A stretch of 64,000 nucleotides of DNA, from NCBI GenBank assembly GCA_963675135.1, contig OY776119.1, forward strand, positions 82,019,727 to 82,083,726, given 5' to 3'. Source of the stretch: Galeopsis tetrahit (taxonomy: Eukaryota > Streptophyta > Magnoliopsida > Lamiales > Lamiaceae). Position numbers and translations under genes: made by a program. Shown here piece by piece: positions 8,915 through 20,700 of the stretch (its first letter is position 1; every line of letters begins with the position of its first letter). The notes under the pieces are model-generated. The model searched no databases, was not told where the DNA came from, and saw only the letters and a program-made list of their open reading frames with translations.

Positions 8915-11306
8915 GGACGTTTTTTTTTAGTCCTATAAGTTTAAGTGATTCCAAAATAAATCCTTTAAATTTTTAATTTTATAAAATACATCCTATATCT
9001 TACAAGCTATTAATTTTAGTTCTTTTTAAAATCTATTTTACTCCTTTAAGTTTAAGGGGGGTGTATTCAATTGAGACTCTGTTGGATTTTTTTGGACTTT
9101 TAAAATCTGGGGGTATTCAATCCGAATTTTTAAAAGTCTTTCAAAATTTTGAGGTATTCAATACGGATTTTAAAAAGTCTTTAGAAATTTTTAGGTATTC
9201 AACAATCTATGGATTTTAATACTCTATGGATTTCGTTGGATTCTCCTTCAAAAATATAAATAAATTTCACTATTCAAAATCTCTTCTAAAAAGTAGAGAT
9301 TTCAATGGATTCTCTCAGAAACTCTGAAAGAGAAGAAAGTAGTGTATTTAGAACTACAAAATTCTACACAGCCTCATAGTTTACAAAATCGTAAAGTTGT
9401 CCATCTTCCTGCTCTTCTTCAAAAGAATCTTCATACTCTTTCTTCAAACAAAATAAAATATAACCATGTTCTTCGATAAGCTCACATATTCTTCACCACC
9501 ATTATTATTATCGTGAAAACTGTATTTTAAAATTATATTTTTTCTTTAAAATTTATAGTATATCGTTATGTTAGCAATATCAAGGTCGTCACTCCAGTAA
9601 TCGACGTCAACTCCCCATCAAGTGGTTTTCGATATCATCTAAAAAAATTTGGTGGTCAAGGTCGTCACTCCAGAAATGCAATTATTCAATCTTTCTTCTT
9701 CCTCATGTATCATTAAGAAATGTAATTGAGAGAATTTTTGGTGTTTTCAAATCACAAGTTCCCATTTCAAACACAAGCACTGGATTACACACCGCATCTG
9801 TGGAAGAGGAAAATTTGGAAATTTTGGAATTCCTTTCTCAAAGCCAACCACAACAAGCTAATACATGCATTGAGAACCAGTATTGCTAATAACAATGAAG
9901 ATATATTTTTGATATTTTTTCTAAATAATTTAGATAATTTTTTTTATATACAAGTGTGTTCGATATACGTTTGCATCAATAGTTTTAGGGGCGTAGTTTA
10001 TGGAAATCCATTTAAATAAATAAAAAAAAATGTGTATTTTAGAATCCTGTCAAATCTATGAAAATCCATATAAATCAATAAAAAAGTCAGTCAAACTCTG
10101 CATAGAGTCTATGGATTTTTTAAATCCACTGACTTTTTAAAATCCAAAAAAATCAAACAAAATCTCAATTGAATACACCCTCCTAAATTTCAATTTTAAT
10201 CATTTAAATATAATAAAATCTGAAAACTTTAATAAAATTTAAAAAAAATACTGATTTTAATGTATATATTTTTTAAAACATCATTAAAATATTTTTTAAA
10301 ATTAAATAAAAACATCATTAAAATCTGACTTATGTTCAAATTCTACCTAGTCATTTTTCCCTAATTAATTAAAATTATAAAAATTCGAAAAAAAAATATA
10401 TATATATATATACTAAAATCTAAAAAATTGAAAGAAATTTATAAATATGTTTTTTTTTTTAAAAGGGACAACTCCAACTACCCCTGTCATATTCTCCAAA
10501 TGTAAATTATAGTATGATTTATATAATAAATTGTTGAACGAGATTATACGAGATTTTATGTATCCGTAGATCTCCCATCCAAGAAATTATTTCCCGAACT
10601 AAATTGAACACAAGTATAATTAAATTTAAACTCTATAAGTAATTACTATGATAAACATAATATTAAATCATATAAAAACGCATTTCAATTAATCTAATGC
10701 ACATTTATTAAGTTTTGAAATTCTTATTTAAGCTTGTTTGATAATTATATGAGTCGAACTCAAACGAGCTTTAATCGAGTCGAGATTAATTTAAACCCTG
10801 AACCCCTGTCATATTCTCCAAATGTAAATTATAAATCATTATATAAATCATATAATTTACATTTGGAGAATATCATCGGGGTAGTTGGATTTGTCCCTTT
10901 TTTTAATACATATTTATAATTTTCTTTCAAATTTCTAGATTTTAGTATATATATATATATTTTTTTTTTCGAATTTTTATATTTTTAATTAATTAGAAAA
11001 AAATGGCTAAGTAGAATTTGAGCATAATTCAGATTTTAATGATATTTTTATTTAATTTTAAAAAATATTTTTATGATGTTTTACAAAAAATATACATTAA
11101 AATTAGTATTTTTTTTTCAAATTTTATTAAAATTTTCAGATTTTATTATATTTAAATGATTAAAATTGAAGTTTAAATTTAAAGGACTAAAATAGATTTT
11201 AAAAAGGATTAAAATTAATAGCTTGTAAGATATATGATATATTTTGTAAAGTTAAAAATTTAAAGAATTTATTTTGGAATTGCTCAGGACTAAAAAAAAA
11301 ATTTCC
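8915..11306. mobile_element. Large fold-back element, copy A (with Harbinger insertion)
   Basis: The arms are inverted copies. The left arm has 'tttttagtcctataagttta', 'aataaatcctttaaattttt', 'cttacaagctattaatttta', ending with 'ctccaactacccctgtcat' at 10470. The right arm carries the complement of each in reverse order (10850-11306). The loop (about 10515-10840) contains a further copy of 'ctgtcatattctccaaatg'. It has no transposase. It is interrupted in the left arm by the Harbinger element; the same element without that insertion is at 15533-16797. Confidence 0.8.
9056..10183. mobile_element. Non-autonomous PIF/Harbinger element (1128 bp)
   Basis: The ends are GGGGGGTGTATTCAATTGAG and its near-perfect inverse CTCAATTGAATACACCCTCC, flanked by TAA (9053-9055 and 10184-10186), the usual Harbinger target duplication. 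The homologous site in copy B (about 15665) is intact and empty with a single TAA. The subterminal region repeats 'gtattcaa..cgga/tttttaaaa'. The 97-codon ORF at 9726-10019 shows no recognisable transposase motif. Confidence 0.93.
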
Positions 11307-11341
11307 TCGCGTGCCTCTAACGAAGCCATTTATTTTATTTT

Positions 11342-12498
11342 TAATTTTCAATTCACAACATTATAATTACTTTCAACATTGAGTATAATTATTTTCGATT
11401 ATACATGTAAATTTATTCTAATCACTTCATTTAAATTCATTCTAATTTTCAATTCACAACATTATAATTACATACAACATTGAGTATATATAATTATTTT
11501 CGATTATACATGTAAATTTATTCTAATCACTCCATTTAAATTCATTCTAATTTTCAATTCACAACATTATAATTACATACAACATTGAGTATAATTATTT
11601 TCGATTATACATGTAAATTTATTCTAGTCACTTCATTTAAATTCATTCTAATTTTCAATTCACAACATTATAATTACATACAACATTGAGTATAATTATT
11701 TTCGATTATATATGTAAATTTATTTTAATCACTTCATTTAAATTCATTCTAATTTTCAATTCACAACATTATAATTACATATATACAACATTGAGTATAA
11801 TTATTTTCGATTATACATGTAAATTTATTCTAATCTCTTCATTTAAATTCATTCTAATTTTCAATTCAGAACATTATAATTACATACAACATAGAGTATA
11901 ATTATTTTCGATTATACATGTAAATTTATTCTAATCACTTCATTTAAATTCATTCTAATTTTCAATTCACAACATTATAATTACATACAACATTGAGTAT
12001 ATATAATTATTTTCGATTATACATGTAAATTTATTCTAATCACTTCATTTAAATTCATTCTAATTTTCAATTCACAACATTATAATTACATACAACATTG
12101 AGTATAATTATTTTCGATTATACATGTAAATTTATTCTAATCACTTCATTTAAATTCATTATAATTTTCAATTCACAACATTATAATTAGGGTTTAATTG
12201 AATTTAATTGAATTAGGGCGACGGCAAAGGCAACGGGCCCACTACCGTTGCCTTTTAGCGACTGGGGGCCCGTTACCAAATGGCAACGGGGTCCACTGCC
12301 GTCGCCTTTTGGCAACGGGCCTTATATGCCGTCGCCTTTTTGCAACGGGGCCCACTCCCGTTGCCTTATCCGTTGCCTTAAGGCAACGGCACCCGCCCCC
12401 GTCGCCTTTTTCCTTCCCGTTATCAATGCCGTTGCCAATTGGCAACGGTAACCTGCCGTTGCCAATTGTCGTTGCCTTCTGGCCATTATTTTGTAGTG
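11342..12498. mobile_element. CACTA right half in copy B
   Basis: Minisatellite units continue from 11342 to about 12188, followed by the GGCAACGG-rich subterminal block and the same terminal 'ttttgTAGTG' as at 5863. There is no left end. Compared with copy A there are single-base changes and a small insertion (an extra 'ccgttgccttatccgttgcc'-type repeat near 12358-12380). It cannot transpose on its own because it lacks a left terminus. Confidence 0.9.
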
Positions 12499-12877
12499 GT
12501 TGCTGGGCGCCTCTCTTAAAAAATCGCAAAATTTAGAGGTTTTATTTTTTCATAATATATTAATTTATTTATATATGATGGCTTATAAGATTTAATTTAA
12601 TACGACAACTATATTTGAGCTTGATGAATTTTGAGGACCTATTACCTATGGGTCATTGGACACGAGGGCAACTAGTGGTTTCTCACTTCACAATTTTATT
12701 TCATCAGTGTTTTCAGCCAGTAATTGGTCGAACAAAATGCAAATTCAAGAATTGTGCATATATGCCGACGAAATGAAAACGAATAACATTTTAAATGGAC
12801 AAAATGAACAAGAAAATTTATAAAATGACATCAACGATAGAATCAACAATAGATATCAATGTTCATTTTTTTTTTAA

Positions 12878-13279
12878 TTACCAATTAAAGAGCTTTATAA
12901 ATCTGCCCTTGTAGTTGCTGAAAACGTAGATGCCATTCGGTCTTGCTTCCCAGTAGCAGTTACCTTCATCACATCGACCCTTCCATTTATTTGTAAACGA
13001 ATCGAATCCGATCTCCTTCCCATCCCCCCAAAGACGGCAAGTGAATAAGGTGTTGCCAAAAATATTGTTACAAAAGGACCAACTATAATCCTCGTTCGAT
13101 TTGAGTGTGTGATATCCAAGATCGTCGTCTTTGGATTGGCAGTGCAATTTCAGTTCTGCATTGGGGAGTTTGTTGGTCACATGAACAGTATATGCACCAT
13201 AACATATATCCGCTTCTATCATCTCTGGAAAAATGCTAGTACAAAGAATAAGAAAAAGTATATGATTTTTCATCATCAT
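12878..13279 (-). CDS. S-protein homolog (SPH), copy 3
   Basis: A 133-residue secreted SPH with the same protein sequence as SPH2 and, as far as I can see by reading, the same coding DNA. Signal peptide 1-23 and six Cys at 26, 47, 70, 81, 103 and 108 as in SPH2. It lies in copy B of the tandem duplication, so it arose by that event. Its 5' and 3' flanks are also duplicated, so both copies should share promoter elements. Near-identity implies a recent duplication or gene conversion. The biological role is unknown. Confidence 0.93.
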   Translation of the reverse strand: MMMKNHILFLILCTSIFPEMIEADICYGAYTVHVTNKLPNAELKLHCQSKDDDLGYHTLKSNEDYSWSFCNNIFGNTLFTCRLWGDGKEIGFDSFTNKWKGRCDEGNCYWEARPNGIYVFSNYKGRFIKLFNW

Positions 13280-13829
13280 GTGTCTTAGTGAAATTAATCT
13301 AAATTGGATTAATGAAAATTACAAATACAATTGACAGTTTAAATACAACCTAGGTATTAATGAAATTTTTATTTTTTGATTAATTCATTTCTACTTTTCT
13401 AGTACAGTTTTATGGAGTATATAGTAATTAAGTATAATGCAATTATGAGGTTTGACTCGATGATATCCTTAATTTGATACAAATTTCATTAGTAGAGTTT
13501 AAATTCTTATAAACACTAATATATTTAAAAATTTGATATTCAAAATTTCAAATTAATGTTTGAATGGTTGAGTTCAACAAACAAAAAAGTTAATTTTTTA
13601 AAATATATCGCTATAACCGTACGTTTTTGGTTAATAGTATGTAATTAATTAGTTACTCTTCATTATTTGGTTAATTAATTAATTACATGTATGTAATTGT
13701 TAATTAGATGTGTGTTAATTATATTACTTGTTAGATTATTGGTTGACTAGAAATAATAGGAATTAATGTTGGTAACTAGAAAAATTAGATGGGATTTTTT
13801 ACTTAAGGAACTAAGAAAATTTCATTTCT

Positions 13830-14943
13830 GTTAGTTCTAATTCAATTTATATTTCTTTAAGTTTTTAAATTTTCAATTTACGTTCTAGATTGTTTACGTT
13901 CTTTTCGGTACAATTTATATCTTTTTTATCAGAAAATTGAAATTCTGTTCAAATAGTCCGATTTACATCTTTTATATTTGAAATTTAGAAATTAATAATT
14001 TAAAAAATCTGAAAATTTTATTAAAAAATCTAAAAATCTCAATAAAATTTATAAATTGTATATAATTAAAAAAATCAATTTTTTTAAAAAACAAAATTCT
14101 ACAATTCTAAAAATTGAAAAATGAGTATATTATAAATAATTTTTTTCTAAAAATCTAAAAAAAAAAATTCGAAAAAAAGAAAAATCTATAAATTAAAATA
14201 AAAATGTTTAAAATAAAAATTCTACAATTCCACAATTCAAAAAATCTCATTAAAATGAATTTGGGACGGTTCCACAATTGATCAATGCGTGGAACTACCA
14301 CTCAACCTCGGCGGTTAGTTGAAAAACCTCTTGAGACCCCAAATTTTTAGGAGTTCGAGTAAAACTTTAATGGCGTCCGAATCAAGTCTGTTTTTTAGTG
14401 AAATATTAATAATTTTTATTATTCTTATTAGATTTTTAGAATTTGTAATTTATGATCTACACATTTTTTAAAAAATTAATGAGATTTTTAGAAATTTTAA
14501 TTTATATTTTTAGAGTTTTTTTAGAAATTTTAATGATATTTTTAAATTTCTTAATTTTTAAATTTCACATTTTTCGGATTTTTTGAATTGTAGAATTTTT
14601 TGTTTTTAGAATTTTTTATTTTTATGTTATAATTTTTTTTTATTTTTTTTAATGAGATATATTTTGATTTTTATTTTACAAATTTTAAGGTTTCTAATTT
14701 TATCGAGATTTTTGATTTTTTAATGATATTTTTAGATTTTTTTAGAATCTTTAATGGGATTTTTAGAAAATTTTAATTTTCAAATATAAAGGATGTAAAT
14801 TGGAATAATTGGCCGGAATCCCAAATTATTCCACACATTCCGGTGAGTTTTAAAAAATTTCGACAAAAATAATGTAAATTGAACAAAAAATGACGTAAAT
14901 TGAAAAAGTGAAAACTTAAAGAATATAAATTGGATTAGGCGTA
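13830..14943. mobile_element. AT-rich fold-back element, copy B
   Basis: Counterpart of 7194-8330, with the same inverted ends ('ctaattcaatttatatttct' and 'aaagaatataaattggatta') and the same 'ttttagaaattttaat' interior. It shows small indels and substitutions relative to copy A. No gene. Confidence 0.7.
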
Positions 14944-15532
14944 GGTTGCAGTACGATTCATGATCCACTAAAAACCTCGACTTCGGATCACTCGACTCAA
15001 TTTTCCTTTAAAGTTCAAATCCTATGGTACTTTTTTTTTCAAGAGGTCTGCAGCTTCTCTCCACTTTTCGGGTTTTAGCTAAGTTTATTCATTTTTGAAC
15101 ATGTAAGCCCCCTGAAGCAGGTAGTTGTTTTTGCCTTTTTTTTTTTCTGAATTTTTTGACAGAAATTAAAAACACAAAAAATTCAATCAAATTTACAACC
15201 ATTCCCCGGCAACGGCGCCAAAATTTGGTGTTCTGTCGCCGGCACCCAAAAATAAATACCTTAAGTACCCACTATGTAGTAGAGTAAGCAAGGGTCGATC
15301 CCACAGGGAATGGTGAAATTCAATTGAATAAATTGTGTACGAAAGCAATAAAAATGGGGGGAGACTCGATAGACTTATTCACGAGTCAAATTAAACTCAT
15401 TTTTTTTTTACTTGTTAATGTTATCGAGTCGAGTCGAGCTCAAACTTCAAGTACTCTGTTGTACCCAAATAACAACACTATGCATGGTGGTACCAAAATA
15501 CTCTAATTTCTATCAGAGTGTGTGGCTCGAGG
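14944..15532 (-). mobile_element. Ty3/Gypsy remnant: LTR end plus leader, copy B
   Basis: Counterpart of 8331-8914. The tRNA-Asp type primer site is at 15204-15220 (plus strand ccccggcaacggcgcca), and the LTR side carries 'gggtcgatcccacaggga' near 15292-15309. There are no coding domains. The 60-codon plus ORF at 15324 is spurious. Confidence 0.65.
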
Positions 15533-16797
15533 ACTTTTTTTTTATTCCTGTAAGTTTAAGTGATTCCAAAATAAATCCTTTAAATTTTTAATTTTATAAA
15601 ATACATCATATATCTTACAAGCTATTAATTTTAGTTCTTTTTAAAATCTATTTTACTCCTTTAAGTTTAAATTTCAATTTTAATCATTTAAATATAATAA
15701 AATCTGAAAACTTTAATAAAATTTAAAAAAAATACTGATTTTAATGCATATATTTTTTTAAAACATCATTAAAATATTTTTTAAAATTAAATAAAAACAT
15801 CATTAAAATCTCACTTATGTTCAAATTCTACCTAGTCATTTTTCCCTAATTAATTAAAATTATAAAAATTCGAAAAAAAATATATATATATACTAAAATC
15901 TAAAAAATTGAAAGAAATTTATAAATATGTTTTTTTTTAAAAAGGGACAACTCCAACTACCCCTGTCATATTCTCCAAATGTAAATTATAGTATGATTTA
16001 TATAATAAATTGTTGAACGAGATTATACGAGATTTTATGTATCCGTAGATCTCCCATCCAAGAAATTATTTCCCGAACTAAATTGAACACAAGTATAATT
16101 AAATTTAAACTCTATAAGTAATTACTATGATAAACATAATATTAAATCATATAAAAACGCATTCCAATTAATCTAATGCACATTTATTAAGTTTTGAAAT
16201 TCTTATTTAAGCTTGTTTGATAATTATATGAGTCGAACTCAAACGAGCTTTAATTAAGTCGAGATTAATTTAAATCCTGAACCCCTGTCATATTCTCCAA
16301 ATGTAAATTATAAATCATTATATAAATCATATAATTTACATTTGGAGAATATCATCGGGGTAGTTGGAGTTGTCCCTTTTTTTAATACATATTTATAATT
16401 TTCTTTCAAATTTAATTTCTAGATTTTAGTATATATATATATATATATTTTTTTTTTCGAATTTTTATATTTTTAATTAATTAGAAAAAAATGGCTAAGT
16501 AGAATTTGAGCATAATTCAGATTTTAATGATATTTTTATTTAATTTTAAAAAATATTTTAATGATGTTTTACAAAAAATATACATTAAAATCAGTATTTT
16601 TTTTTTCAAATTTTATTAAAATTTTCAGATTTTATTATATTTAAATGATTAAAATTGGAGTTTAAACTTAAAGGACTAAAATAGATTTTAAAAAGGACTA
16701 AAATTAATAGCTTGTAAGATATAAGATTTATTTTGTAAAGTTAAAAATTTAAAAAATTTATTTTGGAATTACTCAGGACTAAAAAAATTTTTCCTCG
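15533..16797. mobile_element. Large fold-back element, copy B (no Harbinger insertion)
   Basis: Same inverted arms as 8915-11306 with an uninterrupted left arm, giving about 1.27 kb. The empty Harbinger site is at 'aagttTAAatttc' near 15661-15673. Arms and loop show scattered differences from copy A. Confidence 0.8.
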
Positions 16798-16837
16798 CGT
16801 GCCTCTAACGAAGCCATTTATTTTATTTTTAATTTTC

Positions 16838-18078
16838 TTTACTCCATCCATTCCTTTTTTATTTGTTTAAGGATACTTCACGCGAATTCATAAAGTCACT
16901 AAATAACAATAAATATATGTGTAATGTAATATATTTATCATTTTATTTATCTACGTGATCAATTGATGATTACAAGAACAAGTACACGAGTAAGATTGAA
17001 ATATAACATCTAAATATCAATATCTATAATTTATTTATTTGTGAATCCTACAAATTCTATGCTTCTTAACATTATATTATTTTGAAATCAAACAATTCTA
17101 CGAGTTTTGGTTATTTATAGTATTTTATTAATTTTAGGTGAAACTTCACCAGAGGGGTGTTTCAACCGGTGTAATCGCATACAATATACATTAAACTTAT
17201 AAAGTTCAATAATACCTCTTCAAAAATAATGTCTAATACGATAAAACATTAATTAAAATAAAGTGTACACAAACCTTACTAGTGAGTAGTGACAACCTTT
17301 TTATCCTTAAACTTAACATACAATATATGAATATGCTCGATCTATTGTAGCGCAACAAAATATAATATTAGAAAGTAGCATTAAATAAAGTATTGAGACA
17401 ATATATGTTTTGGGTAGGGTCGAGACTTAGAAATATACTCATTTCTAAGTTTAATGTTTGAAACTTTTAAGGTGCAAATAATTTTTAAGGGATTAGACCA
17501 TATAGAACATAACTTTAGCTTTAAATGGAATCCGCACATAGACGGTGTGATTGATCCTTCAAATTAGTCCGTCCTTGAACCAAATACTCAAACATTATTA
17601 TTTTTATATATTTTAAATAAAGTATTAAGAAGAAGTTTAAAAAATGGTAGTATGTGACATGGACCCACACACCAACGCGTGGTGGAGCAGTTCCCCTTGA
17701 CGGCGTCGTTTTGGAATTGGTCAGAAATTCAAGATCTTTTATTTTTCCTCCAATCTTCACTTTGTTCTCCAAAAGGTTTCCATAAGGACCCTACAAATAA
17801 TCTCTCCAATATTTTCTTTGATTTTTTCCCCTTTAATAATCAAAAGGATAAAAAAAAAACACACACACACACACGCTATATTGGCATTATTTGAGAAAAA
17901 AATATTCTTGAAAATGACTCTGTAGCTTCCATTCATAAAACAAATTTGGCAGGATTAGTGATGGAATAAATTCAGAACTTTAATCAAACTCTAGACTCGA
18001 TTATTCATGGCTAAATTTCACCTCATACGTTTTGTTATTCTAATATAACAATTCCTTAGAATATGTGTTTATAGTCTG
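16838..18078. other. Intergenic sequence, no confident gene
   Basis: AT-rich sequence after the duplication. It begins 'actccatccattcc', reminiscent of one Stowaway-like terminal repeat, but I did not find its partner. Around 17650-17880 a GC-richer patch ('acgcgtggtggagcag', 'gacggcgtcgttttgg') followed by pyrimidine-rich sequence and a (CA)n tract looks like a plant promoter/5' UTR, but no coding frame follows. The short ORFs at 17521-17894 lack any recognisable motif. Confidence 0.4.
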
Positions 18079-18095
18079 TTGAGTGTCAAACAATT

Positions 18096-18140
18096 ATTCC
18101 ACATCGGATTAGCATTGAAGGATCATTGGGTACTATAAAA
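18096..18140 (+). promoter_or_regulatory. USE-like plus TATA box candidate
   Basis: TTCCACATCG (18098-18107) differs by one base from the plant snRNA upstream sequence element (RTCCCACATCG), and TATAAAA follows at 18134-18140 with about 26-27 bases between. That spacing lies between the usual Pol III and Pol II values. No recognisable snRNA follows, so this may simply be the promoter of a retroelement. Confidence 0.35.
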
Positions 18141-18231
18141 GGGGGACTAGTATCTCCATTGGTATGAGGTCTTTTGGGGAAAACTCAAAAGTAAAGCCGT
18201 GAGGGTCTCTCCAACTAGACTGAGTGAACCT

Positions 18232-18332
18232 TCTCGGTGGACTAGACAAGATGTGTTCTAGACCGATCGAACCGTGTTGGTTCTCGGTGAACTAGACAAG
18301 ATGTTCTAGACCGATCGAACCGTGTTGGTGGT
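18232..18332. repeat. Short tandem duplication (about 50-bp unit, two copies)
   Basis: 'ctcggtggactagacaagatg...ttctagaccgatcgaaccgtgttgg' is followed at once by 'ctcggtgaactagacaagatgttctagaccgatcgaaccgtgttgg'. The copies differ by a few bases. They lie in the LTR-like sequence upstream of the hAT-like insert. Confidence 0.8.
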
Positions 18333-18387
18333 CTGGGCGGAACGTTCAAGTAAAGAACGTGTCGTTTGAGGAGTACGTACTATCTTA

Positions 18388-19092
18388 CAGTGGGGAGGGC
18401 CATGGCCCCCCTCAAATTTAATCAATCAAGTAGTGTATATATGTATTAGCGTGGTAGTTTTTATTTATTTCTTCTCACGTTTGTAATTGTAATTTATATT
18501 TATATATTATTTGTTTTATTTTGTTATTTATTAATTTATTATTTTAATTATTATTCAATTCTACGAATATTTAATTCATAATTAGCCCTTAATTTGATTT
18601 AAAATTAAACTTTCAATTATATTTATAGAATTTGTTTTTCATAAATCATATAACTAATTGTTGACTAAGACTTAAAATTTAAAATTTATTGTAGTCTTCC
18701 AATTAATTAAATTGTATTTGATTATATCGTAGATGAAAAAGTTACGGACAATACATTTTTTCTTTCAAAAAAGAATAAAAATATTCAAGCATCTCAATCA
18801 AATATATAAAAAATGATGAAAGTCTTCCGACAAAATTATTGACGGTCAATCATTAGAACGTGGGCCAAAATTATAACCACCAATATGGAAGTATCCCATT
18901 AACAAGAATTAGAAGACCATGTATCCCATAGAGTAATATTTTTAATAATATGTTGTAAGTTTAATGTTATATTCTGAAAATTTTATGATAATTAATAGAT
19001 TATATATGGACTTGTTAGTGTATATTATAAATTTGATTACTTTAAAATTTTATTGCTGGCCCCCCTCAAGTACTGGTCCTGGGTCCGCCCCT
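18388..19092. mobile_element. hAT-like non-autonomous element (about 0.7 kb)
   Basis: The left side reads 'cagtggggagggccatggccccc' and the right side 'ggtcctgggtccgcccctg', the inverse of the CAGGGGCGGACCCAGGA end common to plant hAT elements. Both ends carry 'ggcccccctcaa' / 'ccccctcaag' motifs. The seven bases tggggag occur on both sides and may be the target duplication. The interior is AT-rich without transposase. The exact terminus is uncertain because the left end is degenerate. Confidence 0.6.
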
Positions 19093-20157
19093 GGGGAGTT
19101 TGGTTGATGGTTTCTAACTAACTACTAGAAAACATGAAAAATAACAGAAAGCAATAAAAATAAATAGGAATCAAATATTAAAAACGATCTAGCCCTCGGA
19201 TTGCTTCCCCTTAATTAATTTTACCAATTTAATTAGTGAACCGGGTAATCTCAATCTAATCTCAAATCTTATCCCTAAACCAGTGGTACAACCAAACTAG
19301 TTCGAATTGTTTCTTAAGTTTAATTAACTAGAAGGTACGACCCCCAGTTAATATATCCCTACGATTAACCCCAAAACATGTATTCAAAGTTCGCGAGGAA
19401 CGCATTAACGAACCAAAACAATAGAATAAACTAGACTATGAATACGAGACGCTCGTTTCATACAACCTAGACGTTATTACTTATTATCCCCTAAGGTGTT
19501 CTGCCTTAGTTGCTACGATATCCACAATAATATAACAATTACAGATTATATATTGTGAGTTAACTAGAATTGATAACAAATAAACTCGGATAACCAATCC
19601 TAATAAATCTATTAATCAATACATGCTTCGCATAAAATCAAATAATAACGAAATCGAAATATGAATTGAGATAAAACGTGAATCACATAATCAAAAATGC
19701 ATAATTAAATCAAGGTTTCACATTCTCGGACTAGAATAATAATTTAACTATTAAACATAATTAAAAGAATCGACAAAAATCTCCCGGCTCTTGCTTGCTT
19801 CCTCTCCAGCATTCAAAAAGGGCGGCTGGCTTTTATGAATGGCCACTTTATAACATACTCCCCAAGGCCCAAATTAAACTAATTCAAGGCCTACTTGCTC
19901 AATTGATTTAGCTAGTAATTAACTCAAATAATGAGCCGTGATTTCCGTAAGCCTTCCGCCCTACTCCGCTCAATTTCAATAATTTTCAAATGCTTCGATT
20001 TTACCTGAATTAAATAAGAAAATAAAATATTTAGGTTATTGAAGACACAAAACAATGAGTCGAAAAGGTGCACTAAAATACCAATTTAATTCACAAAGAA
20101 TATTCAATTAAAGCACAAAAATATGCCATAAATCTGATTCATCATAAAATGAATTTT

Positions 20158-20700
20158 TTTCTCAGGAAGTCTTCATGACAATACGAAACCTCTTAAAAGG
20201 TGACATGTTGTCAATCTAGCTTTGCCATAATTTGATTTAGCATTGTCATGTGATAAAATAATTATTTTTTAAATAAATATATGACTTAAAAATTATCCTT
20301 GTGATATTTCTTTTCAAAACCCCAAAATTTATAATTTGATCTACGTCCCATAAATTAGACTTGATTTAGTTTAAGTCCTTAATTTTTTTTTACGTCTTTT
20401 TCTTATTATAAATATTAACATTTATTTATTTAATTTTTTTATATAAAAAATATGATCATTTTGGCTCGAGCCATAGACGCGTACCTAAAAATGTTATGAC
20501 GGGAGAGTCTTGACCAGGCTCGGAAATTGTGACCCGGTACGACATTTGACAACCATAATTGTATATGTAATTTTATCATTAAATATTTAAAATCATTTAA
20601 ATTGAAAAGAATATTGTTGTTATTTTATATTTATTAATTTAATTTATTAGTAGGCGAAGTTGTACGATTGCACATTGCATAAAAAATAAATGACACGTGT
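20158..20700. repeat. Dispersed repeat, copy 1 (second copy at 26083-26740)
   Basis: It shares a long collinear stretch with 26083-26740: 'aaaaggtgacatg', 'gtgataaaataattattttt', 'atgttatgacgggagag', 'gacaaccat', 'acgattgcacattgcat'. The copies are diverged (several per cent plus indels). One copy flanks each side of the SPH4/MULE unit. No coding frame; identity unknown. Confidence 0.65.

Larger units (their letters stand above)
4712..11341. repeat. Tandem segmental duplication, copy A (about 6.63 kb)
   Basis: The segment from inside the CACTA minisatellite through SPH2, two fold-back elements and a Gypsy remnant is repeated directly at 11342-16837 with very high identity. At the junction, 'tttattttTAATTTTC' of the right flank (compare 16822-16837) switches to 'TAATTTTCaattcac' of the array (compare 4712-4725), an 8-bp microhomology. 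Copy A differs mainly by a Harbinger insertion and by minisatellite unit number. Confidence 0.93.
11342..16837. repeat. Tandem segmental duplication, copy B (about 5.5 kb)
   Basis: A direct repeat of 4712-11341 without the 1128-bp Harbinger element. It starts inside the CACTA minisatellite, so only the right half of the CACTA transposon was duplicated. It ends at the 8-bp TAATTTTC where unique sequence ('tttactccatcc') resumes. Confidence 0.93.
18079..20157. mobile_element. LTR-like retroelement sequence interrupted by a hAT-like element
   Basis: It begins TGTTGAGTGTCAAAC and has an 'attccacatcgg' box followed by 'tactataaaaggg', then a 'tatgaggtcttttgggga...aagccgtgaggg' stretch of a kind common in plant small LTR elements. 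After the hAT-like insert it continues with 'aacagaaagcaataaaaata' and 'ctagccctcggattgctt'-type sequence resembling Gypsy LTRs. No coding domains were found. It may be two abutting elements; boundaries are approximate. Confidence 0.35.
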
